Part shown: one piece after another, positions 33,357-45,560 of the stretch
Layout of the letters: the number at the start of each line of letters is the position of its first letter
Numbering within the stretch: position 1 is the first letter of the stretch
Assembly: GCA_973895155.1 (NCBI GenBank)
Contig: OZ316894.1
Span: forward strand, 8,928,001-8,992,000
Length of the DNA stretch: 64,000 nucleotides
Reading direction: 5' to 3'
Origin: Marsupella aquatica
Lineage: Eukaryota > Marchantiophyta
The notes under the pieces: generated by a model
Databases searched by the model: none
Seen by the model: only the letters and a program-made list of their open reading frames with translations
What the model was told of the DNA's origin: nothing
Made by a program: the position numbers and the translations under genes

Positions 33357-36300
33357 ATGTCGATCAGGAGTTTTTTCTGGATCAGCTTTGGACTCTTATT
33401 CCTCTCTTTATCATTGTTGGCCTTTTCAGTGGAATGCTCTCGTGTAGCTCAGATGAACCGCGAGCTCCAGGAAAAGAGTGACGTCAAGCGACCAGTGAAG
33501 AATATGCATGTCGACTTCGAAGCATGGGTGTCTCGAGAAGCGAAGAGGGCCCAGCGGAAGGAGCTTGGTACTGCTGCAGTACCACAGAAAAATGCTTCCA
33601 CAGTTCGTGGTGACAGCAGCTTTGCCTCCGCCGTGCAGACGTACATTGTAGTCGCTCAAAATGGGAATGGTCAATTTGCGAAGGTGCAGGACGCCATCGA
33701 CTCCATCACGCCTGATCAGACGCGCACTCAATGTATCACCATACAGATTAACCCTGGGTACTACAAGTATGTCAGTAATAGTTTCTCTCAGATTTCTTCC
33801 ATTCGTCTTAAATTTGTGCAGCTACCTTTCTTCTGCCGAGTGTGCTTGAAAGATTAATTAGCTTAGTCCCCAGAAAAATTCATTAACGATCGTGCACTGA
33901 TATTACCTTCTTCAGATTAAAGCACTGTCTTAGACAGTGATCAGAAGCGACCATCCGAGGCGTTGCAGATTTAATCTCCTGCTGACCTGATCGAGATGAA
34001 TGTATCAACTAAATGCTAGGATTGGCTTTTCCTTGGCTCTTGGCTACAAATCCATTGTTCAAGTTGGCATTTCTCTGCTTCAATCCACATTCCTTCTAAA
34101 AGCCAAGCCTAGAAGTAGAGAAATGCCAACTAGCTTGAACAATGGAGTTTTGGAGCAGCAAGCATGTAAACCATATTTCCAGCCCATATGTCATATGGCC
34201 AGCATGTTTTCACCATTTGTTTGATACTAGGTAGAGGCCACAATGTATAGGTTTGACGCTGCCATTTCTCTTCCCGGAGAAGATGAGCGCCACTAACATA
34301 ACAAATTACCCAACAAGCATGAAGGATCGAATTCATACTTGAGCTGGATCATGTCGTTGAAACCTTTCTGCATGTTGGTTCGTTCGAGTTGTTTTTCAAT
34401 GAAGCAGCCATTATGTTGATCGTGGAGGTTCAACCCCGGGTTGAACAGTTCACAGACCACCATTCTACCCAGTCTGCGCATTGTTGTGCCCGGAGTTGTC
34501 TCACTCCCTCAATGAGAGGGTCACACGTTAGTGAGGGCTTCGCTGACTATGACATGGTAGAGTAGTTAGCTAGCAACTTTCTCTGGCGTCACCGCTGGCC
34601 ATGTCATCATTCTGAACTTTCACTACTTTGTCTTAACATCAATAGCTCCAAAGATCATTTGGAGTAATGCAATTGAACTCGATAAGTGTGTATAGATAAT
34701 TCTCACCAAGGCACGCTAGCTGTCTGTCTGGAGCCCTTTCTACAAGAATTTCATCCCCGAGTTAATTCATCATTCTCTAGACATTAGATGTGCAATAAGG
34801 ACAGACACTAAGACATTACATTCGTTCATCCTGATTCGCAAAGAGTTGGTTTTCTTCGTACATCATGCTAGCTGTACGACGCCTCTTGCCTAGCTTGCTG
34901 ATCGAGCAATTGGCATCGATCGAATACGCTTAACTGTGTGTGTTTTTTTGGTACTGTTATGAAAATCAGCGAGAAGATCGTCGTTCCGAAGAATCTTCCA
35001 TACCTCACAATTCAAGGAGGTGGGCGATTGAACACCCTTGTCGACCATGCTGAGACCAAGGCGCAGGCCGGCACTGATATCGCCGATGCTACCGTAGCTA
35101 TCAGTGCTCCAAACTTCATCGCTCGGAATATCACTTTCCAGGTACGTACATATCTGTCCTCGTTTCGACTTAGAAGGAGTATCAAAGATTCAGCTGTTCA
35201 TACTCATTTGGTGGCCGGCACTTTGAGAGCAAGCTCTTTTCACATCGTACCTTCCTTCTCAGATTAAATTACTTGTAGACTCTAGTCTAATTAAGTTTCA
35301 AATTCGATTCCTGAATATAATTATGCTATAATTTCACAAGGATTTGACGAATCGCCCTTCCAATATAGCGGAGCTCGAACCAGTTTGTCATGATCGTAAT
35401 TTTGGGACTGGGCCATAAAGATGTACCTCGAGCTGTATCTCGTCTCCGTCATGAGCAGCTACAGTTGCAGGAGCAGCGATTGGAATTCAAGCGTGGCCAC
35501 CAACCGACCACCTCCGCATTTATTCCTCGACGTGAACTGAAGGTGTTCTGAAGAACAACGTTAATAAGACAACCCTTGTTGCTTGAAGTCCCGGAGAGAA
35601 CAACCGTCCTATAAGCGAGGACCACGCCTTGGTGGTCCAGGAAACGATCTACTGTGTTTATTTCGCTAGGTCGATCTAAAGACGAACTGTACTCGTTGTG
35701 CTCCTCCGAGACTAATGAATCTTGAGAACTAAACAGATGGAGCCAGAGAAAATTAAAACACAAACATGTCGATCAGTAGCCTTGAAGAACACCTCGAAAT
35801 CTTGCTCCAAGAGCCCTAGCCTGTAACAGTACGCATTGACGTTTGCAACAGACAATTGTCTTTGTGATGTTGGATCGAGCTCCAGCTGGGATGGTGCCTT
35901 GGGAAGCCATCATTGAACTAAATCAGCTTCCTCAGCTCGCTCGTATGTGTGTAGAGTTGCAGTGCGGGGACTGTGTGAGAAACAAGCAATCAAGCATTAG
36001 CATAGAACCGTCTCGTGAAAAGTCGGTCTTCCAAATTTCTTGCGCATAATTCCATAGATCCGTGCAAGATGCCCTTTGAGATGAATTGGAAGTCTGCACA
36101 GGCTCAGAAAAGCAAAATTGAATGCTTTATGCTGAGCTCGAAGCGTCCGAGATGAGTTTGAATGTAGCCCTCCTATACATGCATTGTCCCCACACTACGA
36201 GATCGAGTAAGCGAAAACTATGGAAGTGAGGCACTCATTCCTTCATTACTTGTGCTGGTTGATATGCTTAGAACTCGGCACCAGCTCCACCCTCCGGAGC

Positions 36301-37822
36301 TGTGGGTCAACAAGCAACCGCGGTGTATGTCGCTGGAGACATGGCCGCCTTCTACGGGTGCGGGTTCGTGGGAGCTCAAGACACGCTTTACGACCATAGC
36401 GGCCGTCATTACTTCGAAGAATGCTACATTCAGGGCTCTATTGACTTCATCTACGGTGACGGCAAGTCCTTTTACAAGGTTAAACTCAATCATGCCGCGG
36501 TCACTTAAATTAGTGCAAGCAGTTGCCTATCCTCGTTTCCTGACCTGGGATTGTGATCAATAGAAGTGCGCAGGATGTGTCCTGAATTTCTGTGACATTC
36601 TTCGAAGAAGATAAGGCACCAGTGCACTCCTTATCTGTGCCTAGTGTTGGGAAATCTTATTGCAACTCAAAGGTCGAAAGGATGTATTTCTATCAATTTT
36701 GGGGTCAACGGCAATGTGGGCAAACCGGTGGAGTATTTTCGCAAATCTTCTTTTTACTCTCGGAGAGTATCTGAATTTTGGATCTCTGGAATGATGGTGA
36801 TGATGATGGTGCAGAACTCTTGATGAGCAGACTATGACTGCAACAACGGCCGGAAGCGTTTTTGCCAATTTTGCTTTTCTCTTGAATAATACCTGACATG
36901 GGCATTTTGGATATACTCTGTAATGATACTGATACCGATCGTGCAGAACTCTTGATGAGAAGCTGAATGTGATTCCACATGTTTGCCAATTTTGTTTTTT
37001 CTCTTGAGTAATTTCTTACATGGGCATTTTGTGCAATGATACTGATGCTGATGGTGCAGAACTCTTGATGAGCAGCTGAACGTGATGGCAACGACAGGAA
37101 TCATTTTTTATAATATCCGGCATTGGTATTTTTGGATCATTCTGTGTAATGAGATATGATGATGATGATGATGATCGTGGGTGGTGGTGCAGAACACTCA
37201 GCTGAATGTGATTCCAACAACGACAGGGTCGTTGACAGCTCAGAGGAGGATGAGCAGCGATGAAGACACAGGGTTCTCGTTCGTAGACTGCGCGGTGACG
37301 GGAGCCGGCCGAGTGTACCTTGGGCGGGCGTGGGGAGCATACGCTCGAGTGGTGTTTGCCCAGACCTGGCTCGGTGACATCATAATCCCCGAGGGATGGG
37401 ATGATTGGTCCGACCCTGCTCGTGACTCGTACGATTTTCTCCTTGTCCCACAATTCAGCTCAGTTCAATTCAACCCTCACCTTCGTATCCGCCTATGATG
37501 ATTTCAATTCTCTTTCGCAATTTAGGTCAGTTCACGTCAGTTGCTCCTTCATCCGACGTAGTTGAAAGGCTAGTCTGCTCAATCCAGATGTGAGACTATT
37601 GTGGAATGCAAGCATCGCAATGTTATCCGGTACTTGAAAGGGTAACTTACAATATACGTACTCGAAATGTGCAGAACTGTCTATTACGGAGAATACAACT
37701 GCTTTGGACCAGGCTCGAATTCTAATGGAAGGGTTGGCTGGTCTCGCCAATTGAGCTCCCAAGAAGCTGCGCCATTCCTCGACCTAAGGTTCGTTGATGG
37801 AGAATACTGGGTATACAGTTAG
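33357..37822 (+). CDS. Pectin methylesterase without PMEI pro-domain (five exons)
   Basis: Exons: 33357-33766, 34970-35141, 36272-36478, 37193-37428, 37675-37822; 390 residues with consistent phases. It removes methyl esters from homogalacturonan in the cell wall. Residues 1-27 look like a secretory signal peptide ([20 protein letters not shown]). A linker of about 70 residues follows, too short for the PMEI pro-domain, so it is of the type without the inhibitor domain. The right-handed beta-helix starts near residue 95 ([13 protein letters not shown]). All five active-site residues of the family are present: Gln208 (QATAVY), Gln230 and Asp231 (QDTLY), Asp252 (DFIYG) and Arg308 (LGRAW). Spacing of the first four is that of carrot PME. 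The end [10 protein letters not shown]...WVYS is typical. Motif variants QATAVY and LGRAW replace the commoner QAVALR and LGRPW. Confidence 0.93.
34052..34145. repeat. Foldback (hairpin) in intron 1 of the pectinesterase gene
   Basis: The left arm at 34052-34081 (CCATTGTTCAAGTTGGCATT...) and right arm at 34112-34145 pair almost completely, with a 4-base bulge (TAGC/GCTA) and one mismatch. The loop is 30 bases. No target duplication was seen. Confidence 0.8.
36800..37192 (+). repeat. Intronic copies of the intron 3 acceptor/exon 4 start of the pectinesterase
   Basis: The sequence 'TGCAGAACTC.TGATGAG.AGCTGAA.GTGAT..CAACGACAGG' recurs at about 36809, 36941 and 37057, ending with the real acceptor at 37192 and exon 4 (GAACACTCAGCTGAATGTGA). 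Between copies there is a shared spacer with 'TTTTGCCAATTTTG.TTTTCTCTTGA.TAAT' and 'ACATGGGCATTTT', giving a period of about 115-135 bp. A (GAT)n run lies just before the real acceptor (37154-37175). Each copy keeps a TGCAG that could act as a splice acceptor. Confidence 0.8.
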
Positions 37823-38680
37823 TGCTTCCTCCCAACCAAAACCTCGTCCAGGCACCACCGGATGCCGAAGGGATTGTACACGACAGGTATCAACCCCACT
37901 TTCTGATTTGCAGTACATCTCTCATGTATGTGGAACAAGGACGTCGTTCCCTCAGGTTCTGCAGGGATATTGATAGGCTCAGCTGTCGTAGATTTCCTCT
38001 CCAACAAAATGAGATGATTGGATCGCCTTCAACTGAAACCACGGAGGAAATAAAATCCGTGGACTAAGCATCGGGCGAAGAACACCGACCCTCACTGTGC
38101 CATAACGAGAGTTTCCTGACTTTTCACAGAAGACTCTTAAATAATTGCTTGTACCTTTCACCATTGTAACGTATGAAGGAAAATCATTGTCCAAGTAGCC
38201 ATTCTGTGCAGTGTGTCTTGATGCTGTGATTTGAAAGCTGTAAATGCCTATACCTACTTTGTATGAACATTGGAAACGTCTATACGTCCAATTCTTGAGC
38301 AATTTCATGAATCTGCTCTGACAGGAAATCTACTTAAGAGAACTGGGCATCCACCACTAACAGGAAATCATCATACGTGTTTCTGAGAATGGAAGAGGAA
38401 GTCTTTATTTCGGGAATCCGAATTTCAAGCTCCTTAGTTCCCGACATTCCAGAAAGAACTCTGATGGCGTTCATTATCTTCAATCTAGAAAAATAATCCA
38501 TGAAGTAAACAGGATCCAAGAGCATATAGCCTCCGAGTCATACATCTGACTGAACATTCTCCAACCTCCAATTGAAAAACAGATTTATCAGGCTTTTAAG
38601 AATAAATTCTACTCTGCTTCCACACCCACGCGTTGTGAAACACGCGAGAGAAAAGTGATTAGAACCCGCTTCGATATAAA
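37823..38680. other. Convergent intergenic gap between the pectinesterase and RUS genes
   Basis: 858 bp between two stop codons facing each other. It should contain both 3' UTRs. No further gene seen. Confidence 0.65.
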
Positions 38681-41600
38681 TCACGCTTTAGCACCAACCA
38701 ATGGTTGTAACGTTTGACTTTCTAGAAGTAACCTATTGGGAGCAGCTCGTGCTAGCACTCCATCACTGACCCAGCCAGCCTCTGAAAGTACATGAGTGAT
38801 ATTTTCAAAATTCTTCTCCATGAGATGATGAGTGACCTGAAGAATGCCCCCTGTTCTACAATCAGTGACTAGATCCCCTGATTGGATGGGTCTATCGGTA
38901 CTAAAGTTTAAGAAGTACACAGCTTGGACCATAGCCCTAAGCATATCTTGTGGAGATGCTCCTTCTTTCAAGATAACCTGCAACAAATTATCCAATGTTC
39001 TCGTTATTGGTTTTCAGATCGATTGCTGCCATTTTCGTTTCTATAAGAATATCCTCGACGAAGACAGATCCTGAATGAGCTTAAACCTGGATGTCACTTC
39101 CGAATACTGTGAAAACAATTTTAAAAACGTACTTGCAAATACACGCATCGAGTTTTACTGAATCGTAACCGCTAAACATTCTGTTTGATAGACATCTAAA
39201 CAAACTCAAAGTTACTAATTCACCTTGATGTGATCTCCTCCTTGCACTGCAAGAAGATACTTGTCCTTGGTGTACAGCTCCATAAGTGCCTCTGCTTCAC
39301 CCTTGGTGCGCACCACAGCACCTAAGCTGACGCCAAGTTCAACATTCTTCTCAAAAATAGATGCTACCCTCTTTGATTCAGGAGATACTGTGTCCAACTT
39401 TCCCTGCACAACAGATGGACCCAATCAATCAATGATCTTCACTGCTAGATATCTAGACGTGATTGTTGACAAAGTTGATTTTCACGTCCCTCACATCACC
39501 AACCGCAACTACGTCACATACAGTACCATGAACAGATAAAAAAGGGCGGAAAACCAACCTGGTCTCTTCTTGGTTTGGGATCGAACCAGGGGACACCAAA
39601 AAATATAGGCTCTTCTGCGCTCACATCTTTGATAGTTGGCACGTTCCCATTCTTCAAGTACTCAGCAAGTACTAGACCTAGACAAGCGAAGTAGAGAATA
39701 AATACACAACAAAATCCCCCTATGGATTAACTTAATAAGCTACTGCGGCGCTTTTTCTTTCCAAAAACTTCCTAGCCCTCACTGTCAATTTGTATCTACG
39801 CGAGACCATGACTACGCAATAAGCCTGCCCAATTGTCAGAGCAGCTTGCAAAAGTAGAACATGTGCCTCCAAGGATGAAATACTGCCTCCAAACCCGGTG
39901 GCTCAACCCAAAGAATTGCGGGCATCACAGCTTGAGAAACAGTAGTCTCTGTTATTGTTTGAATGCCACTTCTCATTTTGATAACTTTTCCAAACGCAAC
40001 AAGGAAAAGGAGTAACATTTTCACTGTTAATAGGGAACAGAAGACTTACTTGCGCGATATGGGTTTAATGTGCGCAAGTGCACAGCCTGATACGATTTCA
40101 AATTGCAAAATACGTGAAGAGCACTGACCACCCCAAAAGTGAGAACTAGTAATGGTCCTTGTGAGCCGACATAGCCTGATATCAAAATTCCTAATCCTAT
40201 ACCAACTGATTTGCTTGCCATCCCTTGTGCCTCTCCCTTTGCAATGATCTGTTCGGCAGGTAACAAGCATAGAAATTTCCTCTATATCAGAAACCTGAAG
40301 AGGGGAGAGGATGATTAAATGACTGAAACATCCAAAGTTTTACACTCAAAATCAAGAGAACTGCCATGTAATCACATTAGTACAAGTGCTAGCCTCTGCA
40401 TTTCGAAGCGCGATGAAATGCCTCTGCATATCCCACCTCTGCAAAATTTCGTTGTGCCGCAAAATTGGCGTTGAAGCAGCTCTTTGTCGCAGCCTGAGAA
40501 CAAGTCAATGCCGTTCGAGTTACAATCTCAAAGATTAAGAATCTGGATAGGCCCAAAGCAGTGCTATGCATCCATAGAATTCATATGACTGTCAAACGAA
40601 GTTGGGTTTGAAAGAAACCTGAATTAAGCCTGCTGCCGACCGCCCAGCCCCAGCTGCAGCAGCCAAGTACACAAAGAGATGCGGAACCACGGGGGTGATC
40701 AACTCTAATCCATAAGATGCATTCTCGATGAGGTCAGACACGAGTCTCCATCCTTTGGGATGAACATCAAAATGACGTCCATACTTAGATAGCAGGATCT
40801 TACTTAGATATCCAATACCATCTCTCAGTACCCAGTTCACTGCAGCTGCTGTAGGAATAGCTCCTTTCCCCAACCCCACGGCATAAAGCAGTGCCTGAGC
40901 ACAGACCAGTGACAAAGCAGCATTTAAAGGGGAGTCAGACTAAAAGTATGAATTTGATCTAGCACTAGAAAAGCAAGGACGAAAACTTGACCAACTAACA
41001 ATGATGCTTCTCCATCATTTCTCGGACTAGGAGTGGATGATTCCAAAGGACATACAAAACTCGAGGTGCTTTTTTCTCGAGAAGCACAATCTCGTCTTGT
41101 CAATGAATGACTTCAGAGTGCGAAAAAGTTTTGAATATCATTATAAGCAGTTCTAAAAGCTTGACGACCAGGACCCCTTGCTGAGAATGAACTCGAAAGA
41201 ACAAGGAATGTCACGACAACGATCACTCAGTCACTTCTTCACATACAGAAAAGGGGAGCGAACCTGTGTGGTAAGAACCCCACTGATTTGGCTTGCGATA
41301 ATCTGACCCATTCTCCAGTATGTGAATTCCATATAGCCCTCGGTCACACTGCCCGGAAATCCTGCTGGAAGAAAAACTTGTCTCGCAAGTTCGTTGACCC
41401 AAATGCCCGCCTCCCGCACTTTCACTTTCAAGCTCTGTCTACTGTCCCACAGATTCAGCAATCCATTCTTATTCTGCAGTTCGTTCCTTCCCTGTTTTCT
41501 GGAGCTCTGCTCGTGAACTTCGGCTTCTTCCTGGTTAGGCTTGACAACATCAAAAACAAATTCATCTTGTTCCTCGACTACAATGTAACGCCTCCACTGA

Positions 41601-42508
41601 CTACCTTTGACCTCCCAAACAGCCCCTTCTGCAAGCTCTTTCTCCTTCTCTTCTTCTTGATTCCATAGTACTCGCGTCTCTCCATCTTCCATTTCCTGGG
41701 GCTTGGAAAATGCCTTGGCATGGTTGCAATCTCCCAAATCCAGAGAGCAAAAGAGAAACCCTAACAAAAATGCAGGTACCGACCACGCCCATATCCCGCC
41801 TTTACTTCTACCTCGAAGCAGAGTTAATAAGCTAAAAAAAAAGTTGAAGCCGCCTTCATCAGAATTCGGGAAGTTCACCCCATCCCCACCGTCTCCTCCG
41901 TCTCCACCACTTCCGCCTCCTCCATCTCCACCTCCACCTCCCCAACCGCGACCGTTATCTGCACCGCCACCTCCAGTCCCTGCTACTCCTCTGAATTGGA
42001 CAAGCTTGTACAAGAGCCCAACCTTCACATTCCGGGACTTAATACCTCGATGCTCCTCACGAGCATAGGTCCTGCCCTTCTTGCGAATTCTCCTTCCGTG
42101 AGGTGTGGAGGCGGATTCTCCGAGAAAGCAACTTGTTCTCCTGTTAGACTCATTCTCTTCAACGGAAGCCCGGGACAAATTCAAGCACTCTAACCGGACC
42201 AATCCGCCCAATACAACTTGAGATTGTTGATGAGCCCCTGAACAAAGCCCTAAGCTACGGTTTGATCCAAACGCCACCGGCTGCCTTATTTTACCATCTA
42301 CCCTGCTTAAGCCATATCCTGGTCCAATCGCCATCTCCTGCCCCGTCGTCCCATCTCCCCTGCTTAAACCTCCCCTAAATCTCATCGCCGCCTGTCGGTG
42401 CCTCCTTCCGAACCCATGAGAATTTCCAGCCAGGGAATTCCCATCCACGACCACTGGGTGAGAATCCAGGACCAGAGCCCTGCTCGTGGTGTGCAAGAGC
42501 AAACTCAT
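38681..42508 (-). CDS. RUS1: ROOT UVB SENSITIVE (RUS/DUF647) family protein, RUS1-like (seven exons)
   Basis: Exons on the minus strand: 42508-41264, 40894-40619, 40493-40437, 40248-40050, 39671-39559, 39403-39224, 38977-38681; about 788 residues with matching phases. RUS proteins act in UV-B sensing and root development; RUS1 and RUS2 work as a complex and RUS1 is plastid-associated in Arabidopsis. The N-terminal 370 residues are family-variable, with a Ser/Arg-rich start that could be a transit peptide, a glycine/aspartate tract (about 180-210) and one hydrophobic segment ([14 protein letters not shown]). The DUF647 core begins near residue 383 ([20 protein letters not shown]). It continues through [26 protein letters not shown] and [15 protein letters not shown]-terminal region ([19 protein letters not shown]) follows. 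The family is clear; assignment to RUS1 over other RUS members is inferred from the Gly tract and C-terminus. The start could be further downstream. Confidence 0.88.
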
Positions 42509-43134
42509 GACTCCGGTCGATTGAGAATTGTCCTTGTAGCAAAACCCAAACTACACCTTTAGATGAATGGCGGTGCCGCTTCCTCCGCAATTACGTAGCA
42601 TGGCTGCTGCACAACCTGGAGAACCTGCACAGGCGGAGAAGGATCATCAAGTGCCTGGAGCTGGAAGACATCATCATGGCCAGCAGGACAGACACGGAAA
42701 CAGCTCTCAGGACGCAGAGAAATGCACCACAATTGCAGGAAACGAAGGCACAACGCCAGGAAACGAAGAGAAGATGGTGCAACAGGAGGGAACAGGCAGG
42801 AGAGGAGAAAAAGAGTACAGCAGCATGAAGATTGCGACAGTGATAACGATCGCAGTAGTAAAGTACGTGATTGATGATGTTCAGAAGGATTCAGCTGAAG
42901 TATTTGTTGTTGGGTAGTTTGTGCATTGGAAATTGCAGCAGTGATGAAAATCCCTTTGTGGATGAAGTGCCTGGCCCCGCCGGTCAGTCACCCTCGATGA
43001 CGGTGCCCAGCCTAACTTTTCAAGCTTTTTTCCATTTTCGCCCACTCTGAGAAATGTCACCCTTGAGTGAAGGAGAAGGTGCTACGAACATTCCTTATCT
43101 AACTTCCCTACAATACTTTCCCTAGATTACTTTC

Positions 43135-43270
43135 TGACCGTCAGATCTCTCACTAATTGCCTATTACGTTGTGACCGTCAGATCTTCACTAATTGCCAAT
43201 TACTTTCGGACCGTCAGATCTTTCACTAATTGCCTATCACTGTCTGGCCGTCAGATCTTTCACTAACTGC
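43135..43270. repeat. Tandem repeat, four units of about 37 bp
   Basis: 'GACCGTCAGATCTTTCACTA' plus 'ATTGCCTATTAC' occurs four times head to tail with small changes. There are no spacers, so this is a minisatellite, not a CRISPR array. Confidence 0.9.
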
Positions 43271-43369
43271 CACTATTTGGAAAGTTTGCAGTTGTGGATT
43301 AAAACAAGGCCAAGGGAGAGGCTCCCCTGGCCACTGGAATAGTAACACACTAGGGATCTTTGTATAGGG

Positions 43370-43512
43370 TAATGCAGGTCTGGGCGCAGGGTTACTAGGC
43401 TGTAACCCTGCGTCCGGAATATGAAAAGAAACTGATCGGCAGCAGCCGGGAAGCTTCTTTGAATATTCCGGGAGCAGGTTACAGCCTATAACCCCAGCCC
43501 TGCCCTGCATTA
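43370..43512. repeat. Inverted repeat with 50-bp arms
   Basis: Arms 43370-43422 (TAATGCAGGTCTGGGCGCAG...CCGGAATAT) and 43462-43512 (AATATTCCGGGAGCAGG...CTGCATTA) pair with several mismatches around a 39-base loop. The left arm itself has a near-palindrome (CAGGGTTACTAGGCTGTAACCCTG). It may be the remnant of a foldback or MITE. Confidence 0.85.
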
Positions 43513-44058
43513 GCATAAGTAACTCATGCCCAGAAAGAGGTTACCGACTCAACTTTTCAGGACACCAGATTATGACTATAGCAGGCCCCTGTAGAAATGG
43601 TTACACACCGGTAACCTCTTCTCCTGACAGGATTTACGTCTACATTTAATGTCACGTGGCTAGGTGGGAAAACAGCTAGTGGACGAGAGTAAACCCAGCA
43701 CAAGAGATATATTTGGTAGACCCCTAAATTGAGAAATGTTACTTGATGAACCTCATGAGGTTTTGGGTACGTTCATTAAGGTCTGGATCACTCATGGGGT
43801 CTCTCAAGTAATAATTTTTGTTTAGGGGTATATCTCTCAAATGTTAACCAAAGATGGCTAAAACTTTTTAGAGAGATGAAATCTAGCTAATTTTGTCTTC
43901 TAAAAAGAAAGTTCAGGTGCCCCTCCACATGCACTAACTGCCTAATCCTAATTAGCTGGTGTATTTGAATGCTGGTGGCAGCAGCTCCTCTCTTGGTTTA
44001 CTTTTACTAAAGGATTATGCTGCATCCATGATCTCTTAATTATGGTGAACCTACCTTA

Positions 44059-44411
44059 GGGCCACTTTACAAGACGGGCGCGGCAATTTGAGTGCTTTCT
44101 ACCAGGGCTGTAACAGAGCCCAACTTTTAGTGGTACGGTAGGACTCTAGACCAATCCAAGACAGGAATCCTAGGACTGCCCATTTTCGCACCTCCGGAGG
44201 TCCGATAGTCTAGCGCCCGGATGAGAGTCCCAAGCCGGCTGGCCCGAGCTGATCCATACCAGAATGCAGGTTCGGTTATTCCCGCAGCTCAACTTGCCGC
44301 GCCAGTCTTCTAAAGCAAGGAGCGCCCAGGGAGGCTGAAACAATGGTTGTGATTGATTTGATCATGAAAAAAGAGGGACTAAATTGCCGCGCCAGTCTTG
44401 TAAAGTGGCCC
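44059..44411. mobile_element. Tourist-like MITE (PIF/Harbinger type), 353 bp
   Basis: The left end GGGCCACTTTACAAGACGGG and right end CCAGTCTTGTAAAGTGGCCC are an inverted repeat that continues inward (GCGCGGCAATTT / AAATTGCCGCGC). TTA flanks both sides (44056-44058 and 44412-44414), the 3-bp duplication expected for PIF/Harbinger. A second partial copy of the right terminus lies inside (about 44293-44316: TTGCCGCGCCAGTCTTCTAAAG). No transposase is encoded. Confidence 0.88.
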
Positions 44412-44414
44412 TTA

Positions 44415-45300
44415 GTTGCACACCGGGGGGCATTGGCCATGCAGCTATACGGTTGAATACTTTCACAAACGCGCACTTGTTGTGTCGGGACTGGATGCAA
44501 ATCCCCAATGATACAATCTGTCAACTTATAATTAATAGCTATTGTGCAACATGTCCATCTCCGTTTGAGGCGCTGCCAATTGTGATCACACACATCTGTG
44601 GTCATGACGTGCCAACCTTTCTCTAGAGAGTACTTGTCAGGCTATGTAGTTTTCTACAGATTGAGCTCAGTCTTGTGTTTTTCTTGTTCATAACCAGTTG
44701 ACAAGGCATTCTACCAAAGAGCACCCTCTACAGCAAATGAGCTTAACCTGCAATCACGCAGAGCGAATTTCCTGGCTACCCCAAGTGCTTTAGCACTGTT
44801 GGGTTCTTCCAAGCTACTGTAACTAATATTACTTTGCCTCACCAAGAGTGGTAATAGATACTAGTGGAGTAATAACACTAAAAAGAGTGGCAAAGTAAGA
44901 CATGTCTTTCACACAATGATGGTTCCTTGCCCTGGCTGCAGGTTGTGGGATAGTCTGTATTCTGTTTAAAGCGAATCTGACACGAGACCTGGCGCAGATG
45001 AGATATTGGATATAGCACTGTAGGGGGTCCATTTGGCACGCAGAAAATTGTAGAGGCACAACCGTAAGAGAATTTCTCTGTCTCGCTTTGGTACTGAGCT
45101 TCATAGTGGAACCATTTACAGTAGTGCGAATGTTGTAGCTTCTGGAGATGATTGGAGGGCTCCTGTACCAAATTTATTTTGAAGAAAGGAGCCTGAATGC
45201 CCATTCTTTGAATATTAATAGAAATGATTACAAAAATCATCAGATCATCATTTTGACATACATAACATCTTATGATTCTTTCCATCAAAGTGACAGTGAC
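44415..45300. repeat. Dispersed direct repeat, copy 1 (about 44917-45288)
   Basis: About 370 bp from TTGCCCTGGCTGCAGG through GGCACGCAGAAAATTGTAGA to CATAACATCTTATGATTC recur in direct orientation at 49671-50016 with roughly one difference in ten. No coding sequence is recognised in either copy. Confidence 0.85.
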
Positions 45301-45324
45301 AGTTGCCCCAAGATCTTGATTTAA

Positions 45325-45560
45325 CTAGGGTAATACAATCCTAATCACAGGTTCCCCAAGTGAACTAGGGTAAGGCAATCCTAATTGCGGGTTGCATTGA
45401 GTTAATGAGGCCAGTGCAATCCTAATCACAGATTCCCCTGAATTCAGTGGGCATGCAATCCTAATCATGGGTTCCCCGAGTTAATTAGGGCAATGGAGTT
45501 CTAATGTTTGGTTGCCCCGAGTTAATTAGGGTAATTGCAATCTTAATCGCGGGTTTCCTG
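45325..45560. repeat. Minisatellite, about 40-bp unit, copy 1
   Basis: Repeats of 'GCAATCCTAATCGCGGGTT' plus 'CCCCGAGTTAATTAGGGTAAT', about six degenerate units. The same array is longer at 52215-52700. It sits at the start of the duplicated HIT4 upstream region. Confidence 0.88.

Larger units (their letters stand above)
42509..44050. other. Upstream of the RUS gene: tandem repeat and large hairpin, no gene supported
   Basis: A plus-strand frame (42567-42917) starts 58 bp from the RUS start codon but is low complexity and has no motif. Beyond it lie a four-unit tandem repeat (43135-43270) and an inverted repeat (43370-43512). Confidence 0.6.

Noticed and set aside
41703-42068. Plus-strand frame rich in Pro/Ser
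   Set aside because: It is antisense to the Gly-rich tract of RUS exon 1; the minus-strand gene has seven in-phase exons with conserved domains.
42567-42917. Plus-strand frame of 116 codons divergent from the RUS gene
   Set aside because: Low complexity (Gln, Gly, Glu), no motif, and it lies in the probable RUS promoter or 5' leader.
43135-43270. Regularly repeated 37-bp units, CRISPR-like at first sight
   Set aside because: The units are head to tail without unique spacers, and the DNA is from a plant nucleus.
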